DNA from: an uncultured Treponema sp.
GTDB taxonomy: Bacteria > Spirochaetota > Spirochaetia > Treponematales > Treponemataceae
Direction: 5' to 3'
DNA: 64,000 nt
Assembly: GCA_900319625.1 (NCBI GenBank)
Contig: ONPD01000001.1
Location: forward strand, 124,001 to 188,000
Shown here: positions 8,093-17,285 of the stretch, one piece after another
Position numbering within the stretch: the first letter of the stretch is position 1
Layout of the letters: each line of letters starts with the position of its first letter
Translations under genes and position numbers: made by a program
The notes under the pieces: model-generated
The model's input: the letters and a program-made list of their open reading frames with translations, nothing else
Databases searched by the model: none
Told to the model about the DNA's origin: nothing

Positions 8093-8980
8093 TTCTTTAT
8101 CATTAAAATACGGCGCAAAATCCGGGTTTTCATCAACAAATTTTTTAGCGGCAATCAGATAATCTTCCCAGCTTGAGTAAAAAAGCTTGATGACACCCGG
8201 AAAAACCGTAAAATCACCGGGTACAACGTAGCGGTAATTGATATTTTTTTCTATAAATAAGTCGCGGACAGATTCAACATTCCGCATAAGAACATAAGCC
8301 ATAAAGGTCGAGCAGACAAAATATCGCGGTTCCTTTTTCGGTCTCAAATCCTTGTAAATATTGTAATTTTTGTTTGTCAGATTTCTGTTTCCAAAATTCT
8401 GATTTTTTTTCGATGTAAAGAATTTTCGTTTGATATTATAGCCTGTATAGGGAAAATTCTGCATTACAGAATATTTTACGATTATGTTATCTAGAAAAAA
8501 TTGAACCATTTCGCGGGTAGCATCATATTCGTCACGTGGTACCTTCATCGCGTAAACCCAAAGCTCAGATGAAACAGGATCACATTTTCTCATATAAGGA
8601 TTATTTGAAAGGTCTGTACAGATTTCCAGCTTAAGCTGCTGTTTTCCGCCCAGAGTAACGCCGTAAAAATTATCATTCAAATCAAAACCCATTGCGGCAT
8701 GGCTTACAAAAATTTCACTCAGGTTTGTTGTACTTATTCCGAATTTCAAAAGATTTGTGACATTGAGCGGACTTGAATAGCAGGGATTATAAAGACGGAA
8801 AAAAATGTAGGCTTCGTCCTCATCGGCAGCGAGTTCCGGCGCCTCAATCGTAACTTTTTCTTTGTAGTCGTCAAAAATCTGAACAGTGCGTGTCGTGCGG
8901 CAGCTGTAGGCAAGCAGGGCGAGCAGGGCAAAAAGCGACGTTCTAAAAACTCTTTTGATTTTTTCCGTTACACTACACAT
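8081..8980 (-). CDS. Putative permuted papain-like (YiiX-type) lipoprotein
   Basis: 299 aa from the ATG at 8980; a TTG at 9019 would add 13 residues. The N-terminus is a lipoprotein signal: basic residues, then LFALLALLAYSC with the lipobox Cys. A His within VSHAAMGFDLNDNFYG and a Cys within RYFVCSTFMAYVLM, about 185 residues later, fit the circularly permuted NlpC/P60 (YiiX-like) order His then Cys. Such proteins cleave peptide or amide bonds in the envelope. The assignment rests only on these motifs. No ribosome-binding site is clear for either start. Confidence 0.5.
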   Translation of the reverse strand: MCSVTEKIKRVFRTSLFALLALLAYSCRTTRTVQIFDDYKEKVTIEAPELAADEDEAYIFFRLYNPCYSSPLNVTNLLKFGISTTNLSEIFVSHAAMGFDLNDNFYGVTLGGKQQLKLEICTDLSNNPYMRKCDPVSSELWVYAMKVPRDEYDATREMVQFFLDNIIVKYSVMQNFPYTGYNIKRKFFTSKKNQNFGNRNLTNKNYNIYKDLRPKKEPRYFVCSTFMAYVLMRNVESVRDLFIEKNINYRYVVPGDFTVFPGVIKLFYSSWEDYLIAAKKFVDENPDFAPYFNDKELSE

Positions 8981-9065
8981 AGGGTTTATTATTATGCTTT
9001 TTTTTTGGGGAAATTTCAATTAAGGAGGGGAAAGACAACTCACCCCCTCACTTTTAGACTTTACT

Positions 9066-9539
9066 TTACATAGAACGGAGTAAGTTTACCATCTCAATTG
9101 CACCCACCGCACATTCAGCACCCTTGTTGCCGGCCTTGCTGCCTGCGCGTTCAATGGCCTGCTCAATATTGTCAGTTGTAATTACGCCAAACATTACCGG
9201 CACTCCGTTTTTTACGCTGGCCTGAGCAACGCCCTTGGAAACTTCAGCGCAGACATAATCGTAGTGGCTGGTTGAACCACGGATAACGGCCCCTACCGCA
9301 ATTACAGCGTCATATTTTCCGCTGGCAGCCATTTTGTCAGCCGCAAGAGGGATTTCGAAAGCGCCCGGAACCCAGGCAGCCGTAATGTTATCTTCTTCAA
9401 CGCCGTGGCGAACAAGTCCGTCAACAGCACCGCCCAGCAGCTTATTCACGATGATTTCGTTAAAGCGCGAAGCCACAATTCCAACTTTCATGTCCGCAGG
9501 CGCAACTAATTTTCCTTCCAGAACTTTAATTTCTTTCAT
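9066..9539 (-). CDS. ribH: 6,7-dimethyl-8-ribityllumazine synthase
   Basis: 157 aa. It condenses the aminopyrimidine made by RibD with dihydroxybutanone phosphate from RibBA. Conserved features: [14 protein letters not shown] near the N-terminus, the [12 protein letters not shown] substrate loop, [17 protein letters not shown] with the catalytic His, and GNKGAECA near the C-terminus. It follows ribBA by 12 bp in the same transcriptional direction and has an AGAGG site, so it is the last gene of a ribE-ribBA-ribH group. Confidence 0.95.
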   Translation of the reverse strand: MKEIKVLEGKLVAPADMKVGIVASRFNEIIVNKLLGGAVDGLVRHGVEEDNITAAWVPGAFEIPLAADKMAASGKYDAVIAVGAVIRGSTSHYDYVCAEVSKGVAQASVKNGVPVMFGVITTDNIEQAIERAGSKAGNKGAECAVGAIEMVNLLRSM

Positions 9540-9551
9540 ATAAAACCTCTA

Positions 9552-10784
9552 TTATCCTTCCTTTGCAGGGCTGTCTGCCCCGAGTTTGTGCAAAATATGT
9601 CCCATCTTATCCCGCTTGGTAATCATATAGAACAAATCATACTTCTGCGGTTCAATTTCAATCGGCTCCCGGCGTTCAACCTTAAGACCAAAGCCGTCCA
9701 GTCCGTAAATCTTTTCCGGATTGTTTGTAAGCAGGCGGAGAGTTTTACACCCCAAGTCCCGCAGAATCTGCGCTCCAATCCAGTATTCGCGTAAATCAGG
9801 TTTAAAACCCAGCTTTACATTTGCTTCAACAGTGTCGTAGCCCTCTTCCTGCAAGGTATAAGCCTTAAGCTTGTTTATCAGCCCGATTCCGCGCCCTTCC
9901 TGACGCATGTAAAGGATAACTCCCCGTCCCTCGTCGTTTACCCGTTTCATTGCCGCCTTAAGCTGAGGTCCGCAATCGCAGCGCTGAGAGCCAAAAACAT
10001 CGCCGGTCAGACATTCAGAATGAACGCGGCAGAGAACGCCCTGTCCGTCGCCGATTTCGCCTTTTACAAGGGCAACATGATGTTCACCAGTCAAATCGTT
10101 TACGTAGCCGTAAATATCAAAATCACCGAACTCTGTAGGAAGCTTTGCCTTAGCCTCACGGACAACATGCTTTTCATTCACACGAAGGAAGTCCTGCAGC
10201 GCCGCAATTGTGATGATTTTCATATCAAAGCGCTTTGCAAGCTGAAAAAGTCCTTCCTGACGCATCATAGAGCCGTCATCCGCCATAACCTCGCAGCAAA
10301 GTCCGCATTCCTTAAGTCCAGCCAGCCGGCAGAGATCTACGGTTGCTTCAGTGTGGCCGTTACGCACAAGAACGCCGCCTTTCCGCGCGATAAGGGGGAA
10401 CATATGGCCCGGGCGGCGGAAGTCTTCGGCGCGGGAAGCTTCGTCTACGCAGGCGCGGGCAGTAATTCCGCGTTCCACAGCGCTGATTCCCGTAGTGGTC
10501 GAAACGTGGTCTATACTTACCGCAAAAGCAGTCCCGTGATTATCGGTATTCAGCGCAACCATAGGAGCAAGCCCCAGTTTTTCCGACTTCTCTGCGCTCA
10601 TCGGCATGCAGATAAGCCCCTTTGCATAACTTGCCATCATGTTGACGTTTTCTGTAGTGGCAAATTCCGCAGCGCAAATCATATCGCCTTCGTTCTCGCG
10701 GTCTTCGTCATCAGTCACCAGAATAATTTTGCCCGCCTTCAAATCCGCCAGGGCTTCTTCAATCGTATTAAACATTTTTTCCAT
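9552..10784 (-). CDS. ribBA: Bifunctional DHBP synthase / GTP cyclohydrolase II
   Basis: 410 aa. The N-terminal domain (about 1-200) is 3,4-dihydroxy-2-butanone 4-phosphate synthase with [10 protein letters not shown] and [13 protein letters not shown]. The C-terminal domain (about 205-400) is GTP cyclohydrolase II, with the zinc cysteines in [20 protein letters not shown] and the catalytic segment [18 protein letters not shown]. The protein supplies both branches of riboflavin synthesis. It lies 9 bp downstream of ribE. Confidence 0.96.
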   Translation of the reverse strand: MEKMFNTIEEALADLKAGKIILVTDDEDRENEGDMICAAEFATTENVNMMASYAKGLICMPMSAEKSEKLGLAPMVALNTDNHGTAFAVSIDHVSTTTGISAVERGITARACVDEASRAEDFRRPGHMFPLIARKGGVLVRNGHTEATVDLCRLAGLKECGLCCEVMADDGSMMRQEGLFQLAKRFDMKIITIAALQDFLRVNEKHVVREAKAKLPTEFGDFDIYGYVNDLTGEHHVALVKGEIGDGQGVLCRVHSECLTGDVFGSQRCDCGPQLKAAMKRVNDEGRGVILYMRQEGRGIGLINKLKAYTLQEEGYDTVEANVKLGFKPDLREYWIGAQILRDLGCKTLRLLTNNPEKIYGLDGFGLKVERREPIEIEPQKYDLFYMITKRDKMGHILHKLGADSPAKEG

Positions 10785-10793
10785 ATTTTCCTC

Positions 10794-11426
10794 TTATTCA
10801 CTTAGCCAGGCTAAAAGTTTCTCATCCCGTGCCGCCTGATTTTCAGCCGTTGCTTTTCCTAGCAGCCGCTTCACGTACTTTCCGATTATGTCATTTTCCA
10901 GGTTTACAGTATCGCCAATCCGTTTGCTGCCAAGAATTGTTTCCCCAAGCGTGTGCGGAATTACACTGACACTTAAATCTGTACCGCTGACGCTGGCAAC
11001 AGTCAAACTGATTCCGTCGATTGCAACAGATCCTTTTTCTACAATAATTTGCAAAATAGAAGGTGCTGCTTCAATCCAGAAGCGCACTGCATTCCCGTCA
11101 TTTTGAATTTTTGTGATTTTTCCTGTTCCGTCGATGTGCCCGCTGACAATATGACCGCCAATTCGTCCTTCAACAGGCATTGCACGTTCAAGATTTACTG
11201 GACTTCCGGAAGTTAGTTTTCCAAGATTTGAACGGGAAAGGGTTTCTGGCATAACGTCAGCCCAGAAGCCGCCTTCGGTTAATTTTGTAACCGTAAGGCA
11301 GACTCCGTTCACGGCAATAGAGTCGCCGATTTGAGTCCCAGTTAGAATTTTTTCTGCTTTAATAAATAAAGAAGAGGCGTCGCACTTTGCTACGACGCCC
11401 ACAGTTTCAATAATCCCTGTAAACAT
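10794..11426 (-). CDS. ribE: Riboflavin synthase, alpha chain
   Basis: 210 aa from the ATG at 11426, giving the canonical start MFTGIIETVG; seven further in-frame codons upstream are unlikely. It is a two-lumazine-domain protein: first repeat with GDSIAVNGVCLTV and second with KGSVAIDGISLTV, plus GHIVSGHIDGTG. It dismutates two lumazines to riboflavin. The leader contains a complex nested palindrome but none of the conserved FMN riboswitch blocks. Confidence 0.95.
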   Translation of the reverse strand: MFTGIIETVGVVAKCDASSLFIKAEKILTGTQIGDSIAVNGVCLTVTKLTEGGFWADVMPETLSRSNLGKLTSGSPVNLERAMPVEGRIGGHIVSGHIDGTGKITKIQNDGNAVRFWIEAAPSILQIIVEKGSVAIDGISLTVASVSGTDLSVSVIPHTLGETILGSKRIGDTVNLENDIIGKYVKRLLGKATAENQAARDEKLLAWLSE

Positions 11427-11429
11427 GAG

Positions 11430-11578
11430 CAACCATAAAAATGACAATTACAATTTGCAGCTAACCTGTGGTTGCTGGCAAACTTTGCTTTGCAAAGTTT
11501 GTAATTGCAATTTTCCTTTTATGGTTACTAATAGTATGATATAAAACTAATTTAATCAAGATAGTTTTATATAAAACT
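11430..11578. repeat. Nested palindromes in the ribE leader
   Basis: Outer arms near 11433-11455 and 11500-11526 pair imperfectly through ACCATAAAA/TTTTATGGT and AATTACAA/TTGTAATT. They enclose two hairpins: CAGC-TAACC-TGT-GGTT-GCTG around 11457-11476, and a perfect 10-bp stem with loop TTT at 11479-11501. The predicted fold is cloverleaf-like. A separate perfect 16-bp palindrome, AGTTTTATATAAAACT (11563-11578), abuts the stop codon of the upstream gene. Confidence 0.6.
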
Positions 11579-12693
11579 TAATAAAGATTGCGCATTCCTA
11601 CGCCAAAAATCCACTTACCTTCGCGTGACCATGTGTCAGCATTATGGTTATATTCCCATTCCCACTGGTAGAAAACGCCTGCTTTAATACGCATGCTGGC
11701 TTTTCCTATATTGATAAGTGAACCGCCTGTCTTAAGGGTAAGTTTGTCGTAAACATTTTCAGTTGAGCCAAGACCAATATTTTCACCGGCAGGAACATAA
11801 TCATAGTCGGTTTTATGATGGTTCTCATAAATAAGGCGTCCTGAAAGTGCAACAAAATTGAAAAGACCAAAAACCATATTTGCATCAAAATAATTTACTG
11901 CATATCCATTGTAAGCAGCCTTTAGAGTAGGATGACCTTCTCTGGAAAGTGATTTTGTTGTAGCGTCATAAACATCAGCCGATAAATCAATCTTATTTTC
12001 TCCCCAGTAAAAATAAAAAGGAGCATATAAAAGATCCAGTGTGACTGAAAAAGGTTTTCCAACCGGCGTAAATATTGATGTAGAATAGAAAGGTCTGATA
12101 ATAAATCTTTTTCTGTCCTGAGTTAAATCAATTATTGAAAAAACATCTGCTTCATCAGGTTTATAGGCAACGCTCAACTCTGTTTTTTCAGGTTCAATTC
12201 TGAAGTTCAAGCCTGGCTCAATCGTAAAGAAAGACTTCTTTTCTTTTCCATAATTAATCTGCTTTCCCCATGGAATAAGCCTGAAATCAATAGCCTTCTG
12301 TTCCTTCTGATATTTTTTTACTTCAGCTCCAAGTGCTCCTTTTTCTTTAGGAGTAACAGACATCGTTGTTCCATAATAAAAATTAAGCCTTGAAAAAATC
12401 TGTTTTTCATCAGACCAGCGGAATTTCAAATTGAAATAAGTAAGGCTTCCGTGAAGTGTTGGCTCACTACCCAAATCATAACCAAAAGGAAGATTCATAA
12501 ATACATTTGCAACTCTTACAAAGATATTCTGTTTTTTTACAGCTTCATCAGACTTTTCCTCACCACTTTCAACTGCTTCAGTTTCCTCTACCGCAGTTTC
12601 ATCTACTACGCCCATATCCTGAGCATAAATCTGCTGAGAAAAGCCGAATGTCAGGAAACAAATTCCTAAAGTAAAAAAATGTCGTAATTTCAT
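11578..12693 (-). CDS. Predicted outer-membrane beta-barrel protein
   Basis: 371 aa; not assigned to a named family. A cleavable signal peptide (about 1-24, ending IYAQ) is followed by an acidic Glu/Asp/Val-rich stretch (about 25-55). The rest is dominated by alternating aromatic and polar residues typical of transmembrane beta-strands. It ends VGMRNLY, with the C-terminal aromatic residue recognised by the BAM machinery. It lies between the S41 peptidase gene and ribE on the same strand, so co-transcription with riboflavin genes is possible but unproven. Confidence 0.65.
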   Translation of the reverse strand: MKLRHFFTLGICFLTFGFSQQIYAQDMGVVDETAVEETEAVESGEEKSDEAVKKQNIFVRVANVFMNLPFGYDLGSEPTLHGSLTYFNLKFRWSDEKQIFSRLNFYYGTTMSVTPKEKGALGAEVKKYQKEQKAIDFRLIPWGKQINYGKEKKSFFTIEPGLNFRIEPEKTELSVAYKPDEADVFSIIDLTQDRKRFIIRPFYSTSIFTPVGKPFSVTLDLLYAPFYFYWGENKIDLSADVYDATTKSLSREGHPTLKAAYNGYAVNYFDANMVFGLFNFVALSGRLIYENHHKTDYDYVPAGENIGLGSTENVYDKLTLKTGGSLINIGKASMRIKAGVFYQWEWEYNHNADTWSREGKWIFGVGMRNLY

Positions 12694-12760
12694 AAAAACC
12701 GCCTTTACTTATATTGTTAAACGAAAAAATGCCGGGGGCAAGCCCGGCAGTCGATTTTTT

Positions 12761-14680
12761 TTACGGATTTGCAGTCTGCTGAAGTGCTCCTGAATTAATC
12801 TTTTTTACAAGTGTATTAATAGTTTCCTTATCATAGAAATTTGCAGGAACGTTTATGTAATAATGAGGGTCAACACCACGGTCTATGTCATAATTAGAGC
12901 CGTTTTTGTTAATGCTCATTACGTTCTTGCTGGACATACGGAAGATTGTGCCGTCTGCCGCACTTGAGTTCTGAACACAGCTTGAACCGCCGCTTGAGCT
13001 TACACCAAGAATTGTTACACTGTCAGAAGCCTTGAGCATGGCAGGAACCATGTTTCCGCATGAGAAGCTGCATGGCGAAATAAGACAGAAGAGCTTTTTG
13101 TCTTTAACTGTATCAGCAGCATCACCGTAAGTTCCATCCATATTAACGTCAACTTTATAGCTGATAGTCCATTTTGCCCCGGTAATAGGATTTGTAAAGG
13201 CAAAATCACATTTTCCAAGCATCCATGCAAGAACAACACAGGCAGAATGATTTGCACCGCCGCCGTTACATGACATATCAAGAACGATGTTTTCTATTTT
13301 TGCATCAGGATGAGCAGCATCATAGTCTTTAATTGTTTTGTTGACTGCATAAATAAATGCTACCGTATCATAAGTAGTTTCATAAGCATGCTTAGTTCTT
13401 TTCTCATCTGTATATGTTACATACTTATTTAATAAGTTATCATTTATAAGTTTTTCACCATCGGCTATTCTATCAGCTTTTTTTAATCTTGTACCATTAA
13501 ACGTAAATTCATCAAAACGAATAATAGCTGTTTTTTCATCTTGAGAAAGTACATAACCGGGAACTTCACCTTTCGGATCAGAATTTCTTGCATACATATA
13601 TTTCTCATTTTCCGCAGCATATTTAACTTTCTGAGGAGATGTATGGTTTCCGTTAATTTTAGTCGTCATTTCCAAATACGGAGAGTTATACATATAATTT
13701 GAATGACCGTCTCCAAAATAGAATTCACATACATCCTTTAATGCATTTGCAAAAGTTACAGCATTTGTGCTCTTTAAATCATTTTTAATACCGGCACTGG
13801 CAAAATAAGTATCAAAATCCGGGAATTTGTCTATACCGTGAATTGCTTTAAGTCCGTAATTAAAATCAAGATTCAGACAAAGCTCGTTATAGCAAAGCTC
13901 TGCCATTGCCGCACTTCTTTCCTTTCCCTTTCTTGGAGAGTTGTAATAGTGAGTAAGTATATCAAGATTACTTGTGACTAATTCTGTACAAAAAAGATAT
14001 TTTTCATCTCCATTATATTCAAGAAAGTTTTGTACCGGAGACAAGAAAACATCGTTAAACATCTGAAGAGGTAAAGCAAGGGAATAAGAACCGTCAGATT
14101 TTTTCCAGAGAACTACTCCAACATCCTGTGTGTACCAGCCAAGAGCAACCTGCTGACCGGCAATATTTGAATAGTCACTTATCTGAATATATGTATCTTC
14201 TCCGACCATGGTTTTAATTGCTTCACAGGCAGTAGGATCCATATAAACATTAGAGGGGATCTGGAAAAATAAATCATAGTTTTCAAAAGCAAGAGTGTGT
14301 TTTGTCAAATCAAGAACTGCTTTTGTATTTCCCCGCTCTGTATTTGTTATAGTTACCTGCTTTGTATCAGCATTAATGGCAGAAAGAGTATATCTACTGC
14401 CTGTATCCTGTTGAACTAAAAAGTACTGTAACAAGTCTGTATCAAGAGATACATATGGAATATCTTCCTTTCCCTGCCTGAAACCGACTGTAAGGGTTTT
14501 ATCTTTTCCAGCCGCATCCTTTTTTCCGGGAACTGTAAGCTCCTTTGCAGTAAGCTCTTCAATTACAACATTAAAAGTTGGTGTAGGTTTTTCGGTTACA
14601 ATAGTATCACCATCATAGTGACATGCAGTAATAAATAAAGAAAAAAAGGCTGTCACCACCAGAAAATAAATTTTTTTCAT
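12761..14680 (-). CDS. S41-family peptidase lipoprotein
   Basis: 639 aa from the ATG at 14680, which gives a lipoprotein signal (MKKIYFLVVTAFFSLFITAC); the open frame extends upstream into ribD but lacks sense there. An N-terminal domain of about 280 residues is unrecognised. The C-terminal half fits tail-specific/C-terminal-processing proteases: IIRFDEFTFNG, NIVLDMSCNGGG, and the nucleophile region SPCSFSCGNMVPAML followed by SSSGGSS. It probably acts in the periplasm or on the outer-membrane inner leaflet. An AGGGG site precedes the start. It sits between ribD and the next barrel protein. Confidence 0.75.
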   Translation of the reverse strand: MKKIYFLVVTAFFSLFITACHYDGDTIVTEKPTPTFNVVIEELTAKELTVPGKKDAAGKDKTLTVGFRQGKEDIPYVSLDTDLLQYFLVQQDTGSRYTLSAINADTKQVTITNTERGNTKAVLDLTKHTLAFENYDLFFQIPSNVYMDPTACEAIKTMVGEDTYIQISDYSNIAGQQVALGWYTQDVGVVLWKKSDGSYSLALPLQMFNDVFLSPVQNFLEYNGDEKYLFCTELVTSNLDILTHYYNSPRKGKERSAAMAELCYNELCLNLDFNYGLKAIHGIDKFPDFDTYFASAGIKNDLKSTNAVTFANALKDVCEFYFGDGHSNYMYNSPYLEMTTKINGNHTSPQKVKYAAENEKYMYARNSDPKGEVPGYVLSQDEKTAIIRFDEFTFNGTRLKKADRIADGEKLINDNLLNKYVTYTDEKRTKHAYETTYDTVAFIYAVNKTIKDYDAAHPDAKIENIVLDMSCNGGGANHSACVVLAWMLGKCDFAFTNPITGAKWTISYKVDVNMDGTYGDAADTVKDKKLFCLISPCSFSCGNMVPAMLKASDSVTILGVSSSGGSSCVQNSSAADGTIFRMSSKNVMSINKNGSNYDIDRGVDPHYYINVPANFYDKETINTLVKKINSGALQQTANP

Positions 14681-14750
14681 AAGAACCCCTAATTTAAATA
14701 AAGATTTGTTATCAAAAAAAATGATAAGGGGGGACTTTCTAAAAGTCAAT

Positions 14751-15854
14751 TTATTTTTTTTCGTACTCAAGCAGGATGTCGTCACCCAAGCGGCTGATTT
14801 TTGACAGGCCGAATTTAAAGGCCTCCTCCACGCCGGCAATTCCTTCTCCTGCTACAGGAGACTTTGCCGCGCTTCCACCAAAAAGTTTAGGTGCGATAAA
14901 AGCATAAATTTTGTTTACAATGCCAGCTTCCAGGGCAGAAAAATTGATTTGACCGCCGCCTTCTATTAATACGCTGTCTATTTTTCGCTCGCCCAGAACT
15001 TTCATAAGCTCAGAAAGGTCGATTTTGCCTGTTTTTCCGCTGGAGAGGGTAAGTACTTCCAGGCCGGCCTGGTCCAGAGAATTACGTTTTGCAAAATCGG
15101 CCTTATCATCACAAACAATAATTGCAGGAATTTCTTTTGCGCTTTTTACGATTTTGCTTTCAAGGGGAATACGGAGATTTGAGTCGCAGATTATGCGGAG
15201 AGGATTATTTCCGCCTTCCATTCTACAGTTCAGCATGGGGTCATCTGCCAGCACGGTACCGATTCCACATAAAATTGCGGCATAACGGCTGCGCAGTTCG
15301 TGGACATAGGCACGTGCTGCTTCCCCTGTAATCCACTTTGAGGCACCTGTTTTTGTTGCGATTTTGCCGTCAGCAGTCATTGCGTATTTTAAGGCCACAT
15401 AAGGCATTTTTGTAGTTACATAATAGAAGAAAATAGGATTTAAGGCGTCACATTCTTCCCGTAGAAAATCTTCTGTAACTTCTATGCCATTTTCCCTCAG
15501 GAAGGCATTTCCTTTTCCGTGCACAAGGGGATTAGGATCACGGCTTCCGACAAATACACGTTTTATGCCGGCTTCTACAAGTGCCTGGGTGCAGGGAGGC
15601 TGTTTTCCAAAATGGCAGCAGGGTTCAAGGGTGACAAAAATATCTGCACCGGCCGGGTCGTTACCGCGTGCAAGGCAGTCTTTAAGGGCTTCGCGCTCGG
15701 CATGGAGTTCTCCGTATTTATGGTGCCAGCCTTCGCCGATAATTTCGCCGTCTTTTACAATAACGGCACCTACCAGAGGATTTGGATTTGTCCAGCCTGT
15801 ACCGTTACGGGCTAGTTCTATTGCACGACGCATATAAGTTTTGTTTTCTGCCAT
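14751..15854 (-). CDS. ribD: Bifunctional diaminohydroxyphosphoribosylaminopyrimidine deaminase / reductase
   Basis: 367 aa. The N-terminal deaminase domain has the zinc motif HAERE plus PCCHFGKQPPC. The C-terminal reductase domain (about 150-367) has KYAMTADGKIATKTG, SKWITGEAAR and VLIEGGG. It performs the second and third steps of riboflavin synthesis. It is separated from ribE-ribBA-ribH by two envelope-protein genes in the same direction. The intergenic region upstream lacks FMN riboswitch consensus blocks. Confidence 0.94.
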   Translation of the reverse strand: MAENKTYMRRAIELARNGTGWTNPNPLVGAVIVKDGEIIGEGWHHKYGELHAEREALKDCLARGNDPAGADIFVTLEPCCHFGKQPPCTQALVEAGIKRVFVGSRDPNPLVHGKGNAFLRENGIEVTEDFLREECDALNPIFFYYVTTKMPYVALKYAMTADGKIATKTGASKWITGEAARAYVHELRSRYAAILCGIGTVLADDPMLNCRMEGGNNPLRIICDSNLRIPLESKIVKSAKEIPAIIVCDDKADFAKRNSLDQAGLEVLTLSSGKTGKIDLSELMKVLGERKIDSVLIEGGGQINFSALEAGIVNKIYAFIAPKLFGGSAAKSPVAGEGIAGVEEAFKFGLSKISRLGDDILLEYEKK

Positions 15855-15924
15855 AAAGGAATACTAGCAGATGTAAATGCGGTAGGCAATGGAGCAGCGC
15901 GAAGCCGGACCGCCCGAAAAATTA

Positions 15925-15953
15925 TTGCTAGGAAAGCTCATATGCTTTATAAT
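15925..15953 (+). promoter_or_regulatory. Sigma-70 type promoter for the nucleoside-binding protein gene
   Basis: TTGCTA (15925-15930) and TATAAT (15948-15953) are spaced by 17 bp. The predicted transcript has a 5' UTR of about 26 nt with GGAGG in front of the ATG at 15986. Confidence 0.65.
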
Positions 15954-15985
15954 GAAAAAAATTTCATTTGGAGGATTTATTAAAA

Positions 15986-17095
15986 ATGAAAAAGATTATT
16001 CTTGCAGCTCTTATGGTTGCAATGGTTTGCTCATCAACATTTGCAGCAAAAAAAGCTAAGAAAGCTAAGTCAAACATTCGTATCGCAATGGTAACTGACT
16101 CAGGAGACATCACAGATCAGTCATTCAACCAGACAACTTACCAGGCTTGTAAAGACTATGCTGACACTAACGGACTGGACTTCCAGTACTACAAACCAGC
16201 TGGAGACTCAACTGCTGACCGCGTTGCTTCAATCGACGCTGCTTATCAGGACGGATACAATGTAATCGTTCTTCCTGGATTCCTTTTTGGTGAAGCAATT
16301 GTAAAAGTTGCTAAAGACTATGATGATGCAAAATTCATCGGTTTGGATATTGGTGAAGGCGACCTTGGTGGCGCTGCTGTTCCATCAAACGTTTTCTGTG
16401 CAGTTTATGCTGAGGAAATCCCTGGTTTCTTTGCTGGTTATGCTGCTGTAAAAGAAGGATATCGTCACCTTGGATTCCTTGGTGGTATGGCTGTTCCAGC
16501 TGTAGTTCGCTTTGGATACGGATTTGTTCAGGGTGCTAACAAGGCTGCTGAAGACCTCAAGATTGCTGACAAAGTAACTGTTGAATATGTTTACGGTGGT
16601 CAGTTCTACGGTGATCAGACAATCACAGCTACTATGGACGGATGGTACAAGAACCGCGGTGTAGAAGTTGTATTTGCTTGTGGTGGTGGTATCTGGACAT
16701 CTGCTTGTGAAGCTGCTGCAAAAGTTGGCGGAAAAGTAATTGGTGTTGATACAGACCAGTCTGCACTTATCAACAACTACGGTGCTGGTATGTGTGTAAC
16801 ATCTGCTATGAAAGGTTTGGGAGCAACTGTAGAAGCTGTTCTCAACGCAATCAAAGAAAACAAATGGTCTGACTACGCTGGAAAAGTTTCTTCACTCGGT
16901 CTTGTTTCTGGAACAAACCTCAACGTAAACTTCGTAGGTCTTCCACTTGATACATGGGCAATGAAAAACTTCTCTCAGAACGACTACAAAAAGCTCGTAA
17001 GCGATGTTTACTCAAAGAAAGTATCAATTTCTAACGCAATCGATAAAGACCCGGCTGTTTCTATTAAGTTGAACAAGTACCAGAATATTAAGTAA
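15986..17095 (+). CDS. BMP/PnrA-family nucleoside-binding protein of an ABC importer
   Basis: 369 aa from the ATG at 15986 (GGAGG 12 nt upstream). The signal peptide is about residues 1-24 (cut near TFA-AKK), then a Lys-rich stretch. The mature part matches the basic-membrane-protein family: IAMVTDSGDITDQSFNQ at the start, then VIVLPGFLFGEAI, GFLGGMAVPAVVRFGYGFVQGA and VIGVDTDQSA. Treponemal PnrA binds purine nucleosides; that substrate is inferred here. It does not have a convincing lipobox, unlike T. pallidum PnrA. A strong promoter, a downstream structured element and a terminator separate it from the ATPase gene, which suggests high expression of the binding protein alone. Confidence 0.87.
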   Translation: MKKIILAALMVAMVCSSTFAAKKAKKAKSNIRIAMVTDSGDITDQSFNQTTYQACKDYADTNGLDFQYYKPAGDSTADRVASIDAAYQDGYNVIVLPGFLFGEAIVKVAKDYDDAKFIGLDIGEGDLGGAAVPSNVFCAVYAEEIPGFFAGYAAVKEGYRHLGFLGGMAVPAVVRFGYGFVQGANKAAEDLKIADKVTVEYVYGGQFYGDQTITATMDGWYKNRGVEVVFACGGGIWTSACEAAAKVGGKVIGVDTDQSALINNYGAGMCVTSAMKGLGATVEAVLNAIKENKWSDYAGKVSSLGLVSGTNLNVNFVGLPLDTWAMKNFSQNDYKKLVSDVYSKKVSISNAIDKDPAVSIKLNKYQNIK

Positions 17096-17107
17096 GCTTA
17101 AAATAGC

Positions 17108-17206
17108 AGAAGCGTTAAAAACGAAGCCACGACAGTGGGTTCGTTTAGCTTCTACAAGAAATCAGCTCAGAGGCGAGACTAGCGAGCCGACAAATAGGTG
17201 ATTTCT
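17108..17206 (+). other. Two-hairpin structured element, copy A
   Basis: Hairpin I (17108-17153) is an outer stem AGAAGC/GCTTCT, then a stem AAACGAA/TTCGTTT, then CCAC-GACA-GTGG with tetraloop GACA. Hairpin II (17157-17206) has outer stem AGAAATCA/TGATTTCT around the conserved segment CTCAGAGGCGAGACTAGCGA. The same framework, with compensatory stem changes, occurs at 63558-63651. It lies between the nucleoside-binding protein gene and its terminator. Confidence 0.75.
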
Positions 17207-17211
17207 AAATG

Positions 17212-17240
17212 AGGAATGCCTGCGAGGGCATCCTTTTTTT
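17212..17240 (+). terminator. Intrinsic terminator after the nucleoside-binding protein gene
   Basis: AGGAATGCC pairs with GGCATCCT (one bulged A), followed by a T7 run at 17234-17240. Confidence 0.8.
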
Positions 17241-17272
17241 ATTTTTTAATGTAAATTTTTGCATACTTCGTT

Positions 17273-17278
17273 TATAAT
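17273..17278 (+). promoter_or_regulatory. -10 box 7 nt before the ATPase start codon
   Basis: TATAAT ends 7 nt before the ATG at 17286 and there is no Shine-Dalgarno sequence between them. Transcription from this box would start at or next to the A of the ATG, giving a leaderless mRNA. No convincing -35 is visible. Confidence 0.4.
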
Positions 17279-17285
17279 ATTTAAC

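Noticed and set aside
9020..9050. Plus-strand TAAGGAGGGG resembling a ribosome-binding site
   Set aside because: No start codon with a credible ORF follows. It lies between two minus-strand genes and is part of a GC-rich inverted repeat.
15855..15985. FMN riboswitch for ribD
   Set aside because: No conserved RFN blocks; the region holds the promoter of the divergent nucleoside-binding protein gene.
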